From NCBI RefSeq assembly GCF_016859285.1, contig NC_053420.1, positions 4,313,001-4,377,000 on the forward strand: DNA of 64,000 nt. Direction: 5' to 3'. The stretch is from Xiphias gladius (Eukaryota; Chordata; Actinopteri; Istiophoriformes; Xiphiidae). Numbering within the stretch: the first letter of the stretch is position 1; each line of letters opens with the position of its first letter. The translations under genes were made by a program, and so were the position numbers. Below are positions 36,031 through 47,568 of the stretch, piece by piece. The notes below the pieces were generated by a model. The model did not search any database. It saw only the letters and a list, made by a program, of their open reading frames with translations, and was not told the DNA's origin.

Positions 36031-39000
36031 TCAAAATCTACTTTACAGAATTATGACTACCGTCCATCCGATGTGAAATCTTTGTATGTGGGAAAATATA
36101 CGTAGATTCATGACGAGCATACGTGCAGTTAATTATTTTTTAAACAATGAACGTGCAGTAAATTGTCTTCACAGTTGGAACATGACGCATAATTTACCGT
36201 ATAATTAAATGATTTTCATGGAGTTTTCCAACTTACACAAATGTATTTTAGCAAGTCGGCTTTCGGAACTATGTCATTAATTTGGAATAGGGAATTATTA
36301 CATGGAGAACTAAGGGCAATGAAATCTGGGACCTTCATCCAGGAGTGAAGGGAAATGACATGTCATCTCCTCATCTCGCAGTGTGTAGAAGTGTGGGAGC
36401 GGAGGCTTTGGTGTTCTAAATGCGAAAGCATCCTGTAGCCACTGTGTAATTAGCACGGAGGCAAGCGACTGGAGCTAGCGGCAGTGAAGTCGCAGCGGCT
36501 GATGAAGATCTGTCAACAGTCTTCTGGGGTTTTTTTTTTGTATTCTGTATCTATTTTAATAAAGACATCTTGTGTTTATGATTCGGAGTTGTTAAGTGAC
36601 ATAAACAGTAAGAAGCGCAGGTTCACAGTTAAAGCTCTGCAGCGAGGGTCGTCTTTGGTTCGGCTGCGTCGTCACATTAAGGAACAAAATGATTAAACAA
36701 GGTAATTCCAACGTCTGCAGCGAGAGATTGTAGAGGGATTACAGATGTGTGTACATTTAACACAGAACTTTTGGTCTTTTCCCTGACTCTCTCGACTTTT
36801 TCAGAACATTTTGACATTAATGCTGATCAAGCCCCAATTACATCAGCTCAATCAGTCGATCTCTGCCAGCGTCTGTTCGTGCAAACTCCACAGAATGATT
36901 GATATTTTGAAAGTGTGCTGCGCCTCTGCCACGAATTTCATGGTGTGTTGCTCCCTCCCGTTAAAACCTACAGCAGCTTATCAACATTGCGACCCTGGGC
37001 TGACCAGAAGGAGGCCTGGCTGTGTGAGATTAGGGGAGACCCGGGTCAAGGAAACATTTTTCAGGGTAACAGAGATTTTATACAAGTTTTGTGACTAACA
37101 ACTTCAGTCAGTTGTATTTATGTACATATGTAAAACTTGTTTTGAACGATTTGAGATGTGGGTATTTGCCCATTTGGTGATGAAGTTATGACTGTTTGGA
37201 GCATACTGAGCATACGGATGGTGAAAGGAGAAGTGGTTTATGGTGGCACTGGGCGCAAACTGCACCGCCGAGCCCCTTTATCTGAACTTAACTACATCCC
37301 TTTTTCTTTCAGACACTGTGCGTACAACCACCAATGCTAAATACTGTGGCATCTCTCTTCCTCGGTACAGCTACGCTTGGATTAACCAGAGAAGAGGACA
37401 CAACTCGATGGACAGTGAATTAAAAAGGGCTGTGGACATCATCTAATCGTTCAGAATCAAATACGCGGCCACTTTTTGGAGAAGTAACGGCAAAAATAAA
37501 GCATCGCCAATGCAGACAAAACAGAAATGTAGAGATGGATCCAACTGCAGAGCAGCCGCAGCCCACATACACATGCTCAGAGTTTTCGCACACTGCATAG
37601 TGCACACACACAACGCATGTTGCTACGTAACACGGTTACTGCTGACGCTCTCTCCTCTTAGAGAGTGTGACACCCCTCATACCTCCCGACGCTCCGCCAC
37701 TCGTCTTCACCTTCATTCTGACATAATCACGTGTGCCTGTTATTTTTATACTGAAAAAAAAAGTACTTTTTTTTTCTTTTTCTGCAGTGTTACACCTTTA
37801 TTTATCTCACCTAGTGGCATTAAACAGGGAGAAGATGGTGTGTTTTCCACAGGAGCGACTGGAAGTTGCTGGGGTCAGGATCGGGGAAAACACAACAGCA
37901 GCGGAACAGATGCGTGCAGCACATCACGTCAGACGTGGACCACACAGCGTGGTGTGGGGCCTAATATCACAGAAAAGTAAATATGGAGTACTCAGCTGCT
38001 TTGGTAGCTGTTTCTGGTCATTTGTCTTTATTTGTCACCCGAAGTTCTAGGCTCCCAAGCTCGGCAATCAACGTCTTTCATATCATTTATACATTTCACA
38101 GTACGTCTGGCAGGAGAAGAGCTACATTTGCTCAGACATGCTTCCTCTAACAAAGAGATCGTTATTTTTTCTTGTTCTTTTTTGAGGTGTTTGCACAGGG
38201 GGGGAAAAAAAAAAAAAGGCAGTGGTGTATTTTGACGCATTGCCGGCTCTGCGTCGTGTGGGTCTACACAGAAAAACAACAGCCGCGGCTGTTCTTAGAC
38301 ACAGTGCACGCTGCCGGTGTCTCTTTGGACCCGATGGTTAGAGGCAGTGTCCCTTAACACGTCCTCGCCTCAGTCCAATACTGAGCAGGTAGGTAAATTA
38401 GTAAATGAGTAGTGGGTGAATTAACTCACTGCGTGTAAACCTTTAGAAAAAAAACAAACGCAACATACAACATATTCCTCCGATATTTCTACAGATATGG
38501 GAAAGCTTGGATCAGCTTTTTACGGCGGATCACCGGATGAGTGGACCGCAGACCTTTTTTTTTTTTTCTTCCACACTCATCCACATCTACTGATTTCACC
38601 TTAAATCAGACTTTAAGAAATGTACCCACCAGTGTGAATCTTGCGACTTCACGGCTACTTTGGAAGCCAATCGAGGTCCAGCGTGCAACTCACTGTACAC
38701 AAACTGTGACGGGGACGCTTCAAACCCTCCGTGACGTAGGAGTTGTCAGTGACGTGGGAGATTTACTCATTTTTCATACAGTATTCCTAGATCCTGGATT
38801 TTGGAGTATATGTCGTTTAACAAGTTCAACTCAGTAACTGAACTTTTTTGTGACACAAGTTATGAATCCAACATGGCTGTAGGGGATTTTTCTTTTTTAA
38901 CACTTGGGATTTTTCTACAATCTACAAAAGGGTGAAGGTGTGAATTTTAATACATACGTATGGATATTTTTTTCTTTATCTTTTAGGTGAGGACGGTTGA

Positions 39001-41362
39001 AACATACGATCGATAATGATCGATAATTTCTTCTTGTCTCGTTTTTTAATGTATCTACTTTCTTCTTTGATAACCCAATTCTTATGGGACCACGTCCTTA
39101 CTTTCAGCGAGCCCAAAGCTTATCAAGTGCCCTAAAGCAAGACACAGCCTCCGTGCCAGCTTGTGCTCCGCGGCCGAACCTGCTGCGCTCTGCAGGGATC
39201 AACAAAGTATACCACCTTATTATCCAGCCAGTGACTCACAGTTCACATAGAGCAGAAATAGTACTTTTCCTCTGATTAAGTCACACATAAATACTCGTAT
39301 CATTACACACACGGTGCTCACACCTTTCTCATAGCTCTCTAGTGCCAGGCATGTCTATTTCTGAGCGGGCCTGCGCGCGCGCAGCGGGCGGCGGGAGCGT
39401 GCATGGGAGGCAGCTGCCGGCGTGGGGCCAGGAATCGGAGGCACAAGCACGCACACAAACACAGCCAGGCCTGCGCATGTGCCAGAAACCCGAGATGCTG
39501 ACGGCTTTTTTTTTTTTTTTTTCGGTGGTTATTTTAGTCCACAGACACCTCTCACTGTGTGTAAGACACAGATAGAAATGTTTTAGCAGGACTGAGAAGT
39601 TTTCTTATTTCTCACCAACAGCGTTGTGCTCAACATTTGCTAAGTAATAACTACGCTTTGGTTCATCGAGTAAATCAAGAAAACGCCTGAGTGGGTTTTC
39701 TTCATTTTAAATAGCATTTTATGTATAAAGGTGATGCAACAAGGTTCAGCAAATCGTGGTGAGCGACAGCAAATACGACTGAAAAGCATCTTCATGGTGT
39801 GCTTTGGCTTTTCAGAACAGACATCGACATGTTTCTGGTCTGACTGAAGAGGTACCTGTACGAAAAAGGGCGACAGCGGCAGTAAAATAGAAAATAAAAA
39901 AATTCAAATACGATATGAGGTAGTGAATTGGTATCAAGTTTGGAAGTTCTCGCTTTGCTTTATTGAAATGTGTCATTTCATTCTGTTTCATAAGCACTTA
40001 TGACTGGATACTGTTAATTAATCATTTAATCACATAATAAAACACTCTGCCAGTCAATCTACAGTAACGTCGCCGGTTTTAATACACTTGGCCCTGTGCT
40101 GATTATAACGACACTAATGAGCTTCACCAAGAATAAACTTACACCGCACTTTACATATTATGTAACGAGCCATGTGAGAGTTAATCACCGGGGAATATGT
40201 ACTGAAAAATAAACAGGTTCATTAGTTCGTGGCAAAGTTGTTTCTTTGTTCATTACAAACATGCACAGGCTCATTTCAGATGCAGACACGGAGGCAGTCA
40301 GTTTATGAGACACTATAGGTTTTAGATGCTTTGAAAAAAATGTTTTTTTTCCCAAACACATTCATGTATACAAAGAAAGAAAAAAATATTTATGCATTTA
40401 GTAGACACAATATACTTAATTCCGTTCCTCAGTTGTGATTTTGCATTTAATTATTTATTGTAAATTAATCAACACGGCACTTAATTTGCGAATATTTCTA
40501 TGACATCTATACACTGTCATAGTAATTGTTTATGTACTTATAATGTATAGAGTACCTCTTTGTTTTTTAGGATTCTTAGAGTATATACTGTGGTGGAAAA
40601 AATGAAAATTAAAAAACCATAAAGTATCACGTTGAAAGTGAAAATCTCACCTGTCACCCGGGTGAATTTATTTTCTGGTCATTATTAAACAATATGATCA
40701 GATTTAATGTGTTCAGTCTCCTGAACACGTGCAACTATACTAAACTTTATCGACCTTCAAAAGGGGCCTGAAAACAGAGCTTTATAGCAAGATCTGAAAT
40801 GCAACCACCCAGCGATTCTACGAAATGACAAAACCCAAAGTAAATCGATATCAGAGCCAAACAATCAGGTCACAAAACAAAAATAACTGTGGCGGTCACA
40901 AAAACATCAGCTGCGTGCAGAAACCAGTGAGAGAGAGCCATTGGAAGCCAGTAGTTTAATTAAACTGAGTAAACATAAATCGATCATAATCCAGATATTC
41001 ACACTCACATATTCACAAATCTACACAGAGACTGAAATACATATAGATACACATGCACAGACATGCAGACAAACACTTCAGATGCTTTTCATGTGACCCA
41101 CAATTTAGGAATTGACACTCACACAGCCACGCGCATCCTAGTGATCAAAGCACAACTTGCCGTGCAATAAAGTTGTGTATTTAAATGAAAACATCTCTAT
41201 ATATACACAACACACTGGTCCCCCATGTGTAGAAACCTGACTCAGAGCAAAGGCCTGTTTGTGTTTCAGCATTATTCGTGTGCAAGGACAGAAACCTCCA
41301 AGTCGCTAAAAACACTGGGCACCTGTTCCCTGGATCCCACTGGGAGAAATTCCACTCCCCAG

Positions 41363-41407
<45 letters not shown>

Positions 41408-41500
41408 ACATGAAACCGTGTGGCAGTAAAAAGAATGTTGACACTGGATTTTCCGGTCTCACGTGGACCCCGTGCAAAATTACTTCCTGTACAACCCTCC
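36031..41500. other. Intergenic, upstream of abra
   Basis: Mostly repeat-poor AT-rich sequence with no exon I can support. A GC-rich patch with alternating CG lies at 39355-39500. 39800-41150 is low in recognisable repeats and could contain cis-regulatory sequence for abra, but nothing specific can be read. Confidence 0.45.
41367..41404. repeat. (GT)n microsatellite upstream of abra
   Basis: About 18 GT units located about 100 bp above the TATA-like sequence of abra. Confidence 0.95.
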
Positions 41501-41502
41501 CC

Positions 41503-41510
41503 TATTTAAA
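41503..41510 (+). promoter_or_regulatory. abra: TATA-like box, probable abra promoter
   Basis: TATTTAAA lies within CCTATTTAAAGG, followed by GC-richer sequence. A start about 25-30 bp downstream would give a 5' UTR of about 490 nt before the abra start codon, if it is unspliced. The CC...GG frame resembles a CArG/SRF or MEF2 site but the AT core is too long for a consensus CArG box. Abra is known to be controlled by MEF2 and SRF in muscle, but I do not see an exact site here. Confidence 0.4.
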
Positions 41511-42025
41511 GGCCGGTGTGGAGCCAGAGGGGCTTCAGCAGGGGATTAAAGCCAAAGTCCTCGCACCCTTCACACCAGCGGCTCACCCACTGACCGACTG
41601 ATGATCTGGAGGATTTTGTGAAGATCCATCCCCAGCTACACGGCTGAGGCGTCTGGATTTCTGTTCAAGATCAATTGGGACGTTTAACTTTGAGAGTAAG
41701 GAGTTTTTAAGATTCGAGTCGGGATCCGGAACCAAAAGAATCCGAATAGTTGTTCAATTTCTTCACTCAACTTGAATTCTACCTTTTTTTGGTGGAATCG
41801 AAGAGTTTTTAAGACTTTGATTACATTCAGAGCCTTTTGCATTGAGCTGACTTCTCATTTTTGGAAACAGTTTGACTTTGTTAGACCAACAGGCGAATGC
41901 TGGCTCTAGGAAGAATGTCAAGACACTCTGCAAGGTCTTATTAAAGTTTATCTGTAACACACTGGAAAAAAAAACATAAAGAAGTAAAATACAAATTTCT
42001 AGAAAAAAAAGTCTGGTATCCTTAC

Positions 42026-42661
42026 ATGATGAGTAGCGGTGGGACCACCACAGTTTCACCACAGGAGCCTCAGGCTTTCAAACGGGCAGTTAGGAAAATA
42101 AAATGTGCTGCTATGGTGGCCAGCTTGGCCAAGAGCTGGCAGGGCTGGGCCAATGAACACACAAACAAGCAGGATGCTGTCCCAAGTGGCTGGATGCCTT
42201 CATCTGTCGAGGAAAAAGACAAAAAAGAGAGCAATCACATTGTCAAACTTACCGTCACCCCGCGTGTTATCGCAGCGGATGCCTCCGACACCAGCGGGAG
42301 TAAGATCAGGACCTGTTCTGTCACCAAGACAGTCGGGCCAAAGCTCGGCGAGTGCAGCAGCAGCGATTTGATCAATGCCATCCGAGACAAGATGGAGTCG
42401 GGTCCCGAGGAGAACAAGCTGTTCTTGGGCAACGAGTCGCCGACACGGCGGCGCCAGATGAGGGCGCTACAGAGTGCAGGAGGAGGAGGGGTCATCCAAG
42501 ACAGGAAGCTGATGCTCCAAGAGAAGAAGCTGGGGTCGAGGAGTAGCAGCGTGGACACAGAGGACAGCGGGCTGGGAGAGGAGGCAGGGCTCAGCGACAA
42601 CAGTGAATTCAAAACTGAACAGGGTGACATCCAGTCCAAGAAACAAACTAAAAGACCCAAG
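42026..42661 (+). CDS. abra: abra coding exon 1
   Basis: Encodes residues 1-212 up to T-K-R-P-K. If the intron is retained, the frame continues 15 codons into the intron before a stop at 42707-42709, giving a 227-residue product lacking the actin-binding Costars domain. Confidence 0.94.
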
Positions 42662-45600
42662 GTAGAGTGGTTAATTGCAATGATTATAAATGGATGGACA
42701 AAAGTTTAAACATGATGATATGCCAATATAGTTTATAATAATTTGGCATGAATTAAATTGAAGTTAAATTTAAAGCTATGCCAATCTAGAGACTTTTTGG
42801 ACGAACCTTAGCTACCTTCCGCCGAACAGAGTCGCCAGTATTGCCCCGCGAGTGCGAGGTCGGGGGTTCCCTCCGCAAGGCACACCTCTCTCTGTGTTTC
42901 ATTCAAATGACCACACAGCCGCTGACACGGGCGTGAATGAACTTCTAACTTTCTCTCTGAGGGATCACTTCATAAGCAAATATAGCACAGCGCAGCCAAT
43001 TATGTGCATGGGGATTCTGTCAGACGAAGTGGTGGTTATAAAATCAGGATTTTATACTTGTTCCGTTTGTCTGACAACAGAAGCAGAAAAACATGTAAAT
43101 GAGAACAGCTTTATTGGGAATTCAGCTGTATTAAATTACTGTGTATGTGAGCAGAGAGAGCAGGAGAGAAGCAAACAGATAAAGGGATGAAACCAGCTCA
43201 CACTGGGCAGAAGGATTATACAATACAACGCGATGATGTCATGAATATGCCAATTAGAGCATTAAGTCATCTAGCAGCATTTAGCGGCTTTCGAGCAGGC
43301 TTCAGTTCTTGTAGCTTTAAATGAGCCTCCATTGGGAATCTCCTTTCCAAGTACCAAAATAACTAAAATAATACAGAGGGGGAAAGCTGCTCGGGCGCAC
43401 TTTTGTAATTTGTCCTGACAAAGTGGTACAGAAAGACAAGTGAAAGTGAAGGGATGACAGAAAAGGGCAAACACTTTTATTTCTCTTGCTGACATCCAAA
43501 CCTCGTATTTCGTGACAGAGGTCATTTGCAATTGGTCCTTTGCACATTTGAGCGTTATTAGTGACAGTGACCTTTAATTAGGTTATTTTCAAGAATGAGA
43601 CATTGGGTTTTGACAAGACAATTATGAGTCTCTCCTGTCTACTTTCTTTATAACAGCTACAAATGTTTCCAATAAATATTAAAATAGAGCATAAATATTC
43701 TCACACAAGTCACACGGAGTGAATAAACAAGTTTAAGACGAGGTCCCTTTGATGTAACCTGAAGAAATACAACGTCCTCACGGACACCAAACAACATAAC
43801 ACTTGCATAACTCCAATACTAAAACCTCTCCTATAAAAGGCAAAGGAGCCGGCCGGTGGCCCCCCAATGTGTCAAGGGGGTCGCCATAGAGCAAACTCAT
43901 AAAAACACAAGCTGGACTGCAGCGCAGTGGAATATATGAAAATAAATATAGTCATGCACTGCAATGTGTCCTCCAACCTGACCTTCAGGTGGAACGGCCC
44001 CCGAGGGGAAAACGGGGTGAAGGGAAAGAGGGCAGAGGGGAACATGAGCGAGAGAGGTAATGTGAGAGACAGAGACAGTCAGACACTGACACGAATCATT
44101 ATAGAAAAATAAGACACCTTCAAGAGATATGTGAAACCGCGAAAGACGTTTTGTTTCATTAATTTCATATTGTGATGAGTTGGCCATTACGCTCATGAAA
44201 TGTAATAGGAATTAAACTGACTTGATGAATGTATTGTCCTGAGGCACTGCTGAGATATTTAAATAATAATAACACGCTTATGGTTAATGAGAAAAAGATG
44301 AAGAAATGTTATAATGTTGGCCTGTGGCTTTACCGTTGAATTCATGAATGTGCTGACAAACATTGCGTTTTATACGTCTAAGGCATAAGAGGATGTGCTC
44401 ATTAGTAAACCGAAAGGTTGGTTTAATGCAAAACAGATTTCTTGACAATCTGCCCATCAGCCTTTAAGATATGTTGGTTGTAAGCAGCTCTCGTTTGGGC
44501 TCACCTCACATTGGGAAAAATATCTGTCTCTGCAGCTGCTAGATGCTCTGCTTTGTAAACCACCTACTCATTTACTCTTTCTGTCCACGGTGGGTCCTGT
44601 GCAGTGGGTTTGCTAGAACTTTTATGCTAAAAATGGCTGCCTACTGCTGGGAATGAAATCGAGGACCGTGGTAATAATCAACCAAAGCATTAAAGCGCGC
44701 CATAAAACCAAACAAGCAAAAGAGTCACACGCTGATGTTTAGGAGGTATAATGTTTACCATGTTTACGCCCAACCTCGCACTCGCGGGGCAGTACTGGCG
44801 ACTCTCTTCGACGATAGTAGCTAAGGTTTGTCCAAAAAGTTCCTAGGTTGGCATAGCTTTAGAGGTATCATGGACACCTCTACCAAATTGCATGGCACTC
44901 TGTCCTATAGTTGAGATATTTCACCTAGAAAAAAAAAAAAAAAATCAACCTCAGTCTGGTCCAAAGTGGTGGATGACTGACATTGCCGACCCTAGAGCCC
45001 TGCCACTAGCATGGCTAATAAAAAAATGAGCTGAAACACACTAAAAAATCTCTGCGAGTAACTGCAGAGTTGGAAGATAATTCTCCATTTCCTCTCACAC
45101 TGAGTCATTTTAAATGGACTGCACTTATATGCCACCTTTTCACCTTACAAATCATAGTTTTGCCTCTCTTCCACATATTCACAGACACACACACCGAGGG
45201 CATTGAAAGGCGCTGGCCTGCACATAGGCTTAGGTGTCTTGCCCAACGACACTTCAACATGTGGACAGGAGGAGCTGGGAATTGAACCGCCAACCCAGAG
45301 ATTAGCAGGCAATCCACTCTACCACTTTAGCCACTACTGCCACTACTACACTATTTCCATAATGTGTGTGCAGTTTTATGTAGTCTGTATTCTGTTAAGT
45401 AGTTTAATCTATTACAGTGGGTTGTATTTTATGAGCTAATAATATGATTTGGCTGAAAATATCATGTATCTGTCAGATACATATAGTGGAGTACAATACT
45501 ACAGAGTACAATATTTCCCTCTGACAAGTAGAGGAGAAAAAGTAGACATTAGTACATAACGGAAACACTCAAGCACAGTAAAAGTACCTCAAAACTGTGC

Positions 45601-47568
45601 TTGAGTACTTGAATAAATGCTGCTTTCCACCACTGGTCATGTACAGAGCAGAAACCCCACAGAGACAAATGCTAAGAACCAAAGATGGAGTCAAAAAGGA
45701 AAAAAACAAAAAAGGGAATCAGGAGCATTATCACTTTAAGGGTTCACAGAGTTTCAGGGAAGGTCCTGACTTTTCATAGACCAAATACCAAATAGATCTG
45801 ATGACACTGATCTGAGGGCCTGGCAAGATGAGGAAAATACCGACAGAGGAGGCAGGAGAGAGGGAGAAGAGGACGTGGGGGGAGAGGGGAAGGAGAGAAG
45901 GGGGGGCGCAGAGAAAAAGAAGAGGTTAAACAGGAAAGGCAAAAATAAAAAGGAAGATTTTGATGGATGAGAGCATGAAGAGAGATGAGAGGAGCAGAAT
46001 ATGAGAGGGAAGTCAAAAACAAAAAGAGAGAGGAAAGAGAAAGGGGGGGAGAGATGAGAAGATGCACAGGGAGGAGTTTTTTGGCATTTTGAAGTTTGAA
46101 TTCTCACCAAAATGCCACACTGTAAGCTGTAGCTCAGTCTAAGAGTTTGCAGATGCAGATTTTGTACGATATTTGAGGTCATAAATAGCCGCAAAAATGC
46201 ACCAAATAGGGCATGTGAGCCTTAAGGTTTTCTGAAGAGCGACCAGACCCTTTTCCTTGGTTTTTAAAACCTATTTTTGGATTCTTAAGGTTGTAAATTA
46301 TAATGTCTGCACATGCAGGCTTATATGAGCATACATATTTCCATTAATATATATGTCTGAGTGAAAGGCAAAGGGCCATGCTAGGAATCCATTACACTAA
46401 CTAGAAGCAAGTTTATTTCAAGGTGGAGGGTCATTAATCAACATTTATATACTGCACTGTCACCGCAGAGGTTTTTAGCAGATCTGAAAAAAGTTACTGC
46501 AACCTAGTTTTAACTGACAAGGAGCAGCAACCGCTTTGAAACAGGATACAGTAGGGCTCATGGGAAAAGTGGTCTAAATGTTTTGAAAAGTGGATAAAAG
46601 CTTACTCACAGACATTACTGTTTTATTAAAGTTGGTCGTCCCAGCAGTTTTGTTTTGAACTTCAGGAAATGTGGCAACAAGTGATACATTATAAAAAGAA
46701 GAGCTAAATTTGTGCAGGGGAGGCCAAGACATCCTGGCTTTTAATCCCTGGTATGGGGTTAACATCCAAAATAACTGGAATCCAACAATTGCCATAAAGT
46801 AACTCAATAGCAAATTTCATTAGACTCTTCCTGTCTTGTACTTTCCCGCTTTATCTCAAATGCCACTTTGTCAGTTTGTAATACAGATTTTCAGTTAAAG
46901 ATTTGTAATCTCCATATCCAAGCCTGGATAACCCTGACGACATTACTGTGACCTTAACCTGGGTTATTTTCTCAGAGTTGACAAAGCTGCTACACGGCCA
47001 CAGAAGACATTATTCAACTGTTTTCACGAGTTGGTAGTTCTCACCATGACTAGTCAACAGATTTTGACGTGTGAAATCAGATGGACCTTTAAACTCTGAT
47101 GTTAACCCGCTTACCATCATTTACCTCCAGATTAAGATTGCCACTATGGGAAACATCAAAAGCCGCTGGCAGCAGTGGTCCGAGGAGCACATGGAGGGCC
47201 AGAAGCTCAACCCCTTCAGCGAGGAGTTTGACTACGAGTACGCCATGGCTCAGCGCCTCCGCAAGGGGGACTCCGGCTACGGTCGACCCAAAGACGGCTC
47301 CAAGACGGCCGAGAGGGGCGACCGGGCCCAGAAACACATCCACAGGGAGATGGAAGAAATGGTGTGGATTATCAGAGATATGGGCATCAAGGATAAAGAG
47401 GGAAGGACCATCATTACCTTCGGCCGGCTCTTCGACCGCTACGTGAAGATCTCGGATAAGGTGGTGGGCATCCTGCTGCGTTGCCGCAAACACAAGATGC
47501 TGGACTTTGAGGGGGAGATGCTGTGGAAAGGACAGGACGATGATATTATCATCATGCTGAGGGACTGA
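42026..47568 (+). CDS. abra: ABRA / STARS, actin-binding Rho-activating protein (complete, 2 coding exons)
   Basis: ABRA binds actin at the sarcomere of striated muscle and promotes Rho-dependent actin assembly, which frees MRTF cofactors to activate SRF. Exon 1 (42026-42661, residues 1-212) joins exon 2 (47131-47568, residues 213-357) in phase 0. The donor is AAG|GTAGAG and the acceptor is cctccag|ATT. Length 357 residues, against about 380 in human. The N-terminal part is a basic and acidic low-complexity region with S-W-Q-G-W-A-N-E-H near residues 37-45. A related R-W-Q-Q-W-S-E-E-H motif occurs near 224-232. The C-terminal 75 residues (about 283-357) form the Costars domain, ending D-F-E-G-E-M-L-W-K-G-Q-D-D-D. 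Two adjacent ATGs (42026, 42029) are both possible starts; the second has a better -3 purine. Teleosts may carry two abra paralogues, and I cannot say which this is. Confidence 0.95.
42771..42863 (+). repeat. Inverted repeat, left arm
   Basis: The 93-bp sequence is the reverse complement of 44769-44861 with about 10 differences. It includes 'actttttggacgaacctta', 'gagtcgccagtattgcccc' and 'gcgagtgcgaggtcggg'. The end with 'ggtcgggggttcc' looks tRNA-B-box-like, so a SINE origin is possible. Confidence 0.85.
44731..45020 (+). repeat. Teleost dispersed repeat (copy C), interrupted
   Basis: Starts with 'aggaggtataatgtttacca', then is broken at 44769 by the 93-bp right arm of the inverted repeat, and resumes at 44862 with 'taccaaattgcatggcac' and 'ggtccaaagtggtgga', ending 'tagcatggctaata'. 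The same family is found at 5633-6056, 35860-36030 and 63830-64000. Confidence 0.7.
44769..44861 (-). repeat. Inverted repeat, right arm, nested in a dispersed repeat
   Basis: Reverse-complement partner of 42771-42863, spaced about 1.9 kb away. It lies inside copy C of the dispersed repeat, showing that it inserted into, or recombined with, an older element. Confidence 0.85.
45195..45345. repeat. SINE-like dispersed repeat
   Basis: Contains 'gcttaggtgtcttgcccaac', 'tgggaattgaaccgccaacc' and 'aatccactctaccactttag', blocks of a fish repeat with tRNA-like character. Class is tentative. Confidence 0.55.
45495..45640. repeat. Teleost 'tacttttactcaagta' dispersed repeat, copy 3
   Basis: Read in reverse, 'caaaactgtgcttgagtact' and 'tttccaccactgg' match the end of the repeat seen at 6715-6965 and 12385-12870. 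Confidence 0.6.
45815..46065. repeat. Purine-rich tract in abra intron
   Basis: About 250 bp in which the plus strand is almost all A and G, with runs such as 'gagaaagggggggcgcagag' type segments. Polypurine-polypyrimidine DNA can form intramolecular triplex structures. The long minus-strand open frames here are a result of the low complexity. Confidence 0.85.
46943..47060. repeat. Fish dispersed repeat next to the abra exon 2 acceptor, copy 1
   Basis: Blocks 'cctgggttattttctcagag', 'cagaagacattattcaactg' and 'ttttcacgagttgg' recur at 63340-63470 ('cctgggttgttttctcagac', 'cagaagacatttataaaact', 'gttttcaccggctg'). It ends about 70 bp before the splice acceptor. Confidence 0.7.
47131..47568 (+). 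CDS. abra: abra coding exon 2 with stop (Costars domain)
   Basis: Encodes residues 213-357 and ends TGA at 47566-47568. It contains F-D-Y-E-Y-A-M-A and G-Y-G-R-P-K blocks, strongly conserved in ABRA proteins, and the full Costars actin-binding domain. Codon use is GC-rich compared with the flanking intron, consistent with selection on coding sequence. Confidence 0.96.
   Translation: MKIATMGNIKSRWQQWSEEHMEGQKLNPFSEEFDYEYAMAQRLRKGDSGYGRPKDGSKTAERGDRAQKHIHREMEEMVWIIRDMGIKDKEGRTIITFGRLFDRYVKISDKVVGILLRCRKHKMLDFEGEMLWKGQDDDIIIMLRD

Larger units (their letters stand above)
42662..47130 (+). other. abra: abra intron 1
   Basis: A 4469-bp GT/AG intron. Contents: an inverted repeat pair (42771-42863 and 44769-44861), a dispersed fish repeat (44731-45020), SINE-like sequence (45195-45345), another fish repeat (45495-45640), a long purine-rich tract (45815-46065) and a repeat (46943-47060) ending just before the acceptor. 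Nothing coding is recognised. Confidence 0.85.

Noticed and set aside
41503-41510. Considered as an SRF CArG box
   Set aside because: The AT core between CC and GG is eight bases rather than six, so it does not fit the consensus. It is kept only as a TATA-like site.
42235-42660. 141-codon minus-strand open frame opposite abra exon 1
   Set aside because: Antisense shadow of exon 1, leucine- and serine-rich as expected from the complementary codons.
45754-46194. 146-codon minus-strand open frame
   Set aside because: Translation of the purine-rich tract (Ser/Leu/Phe/Pro repeats). Low complexity.
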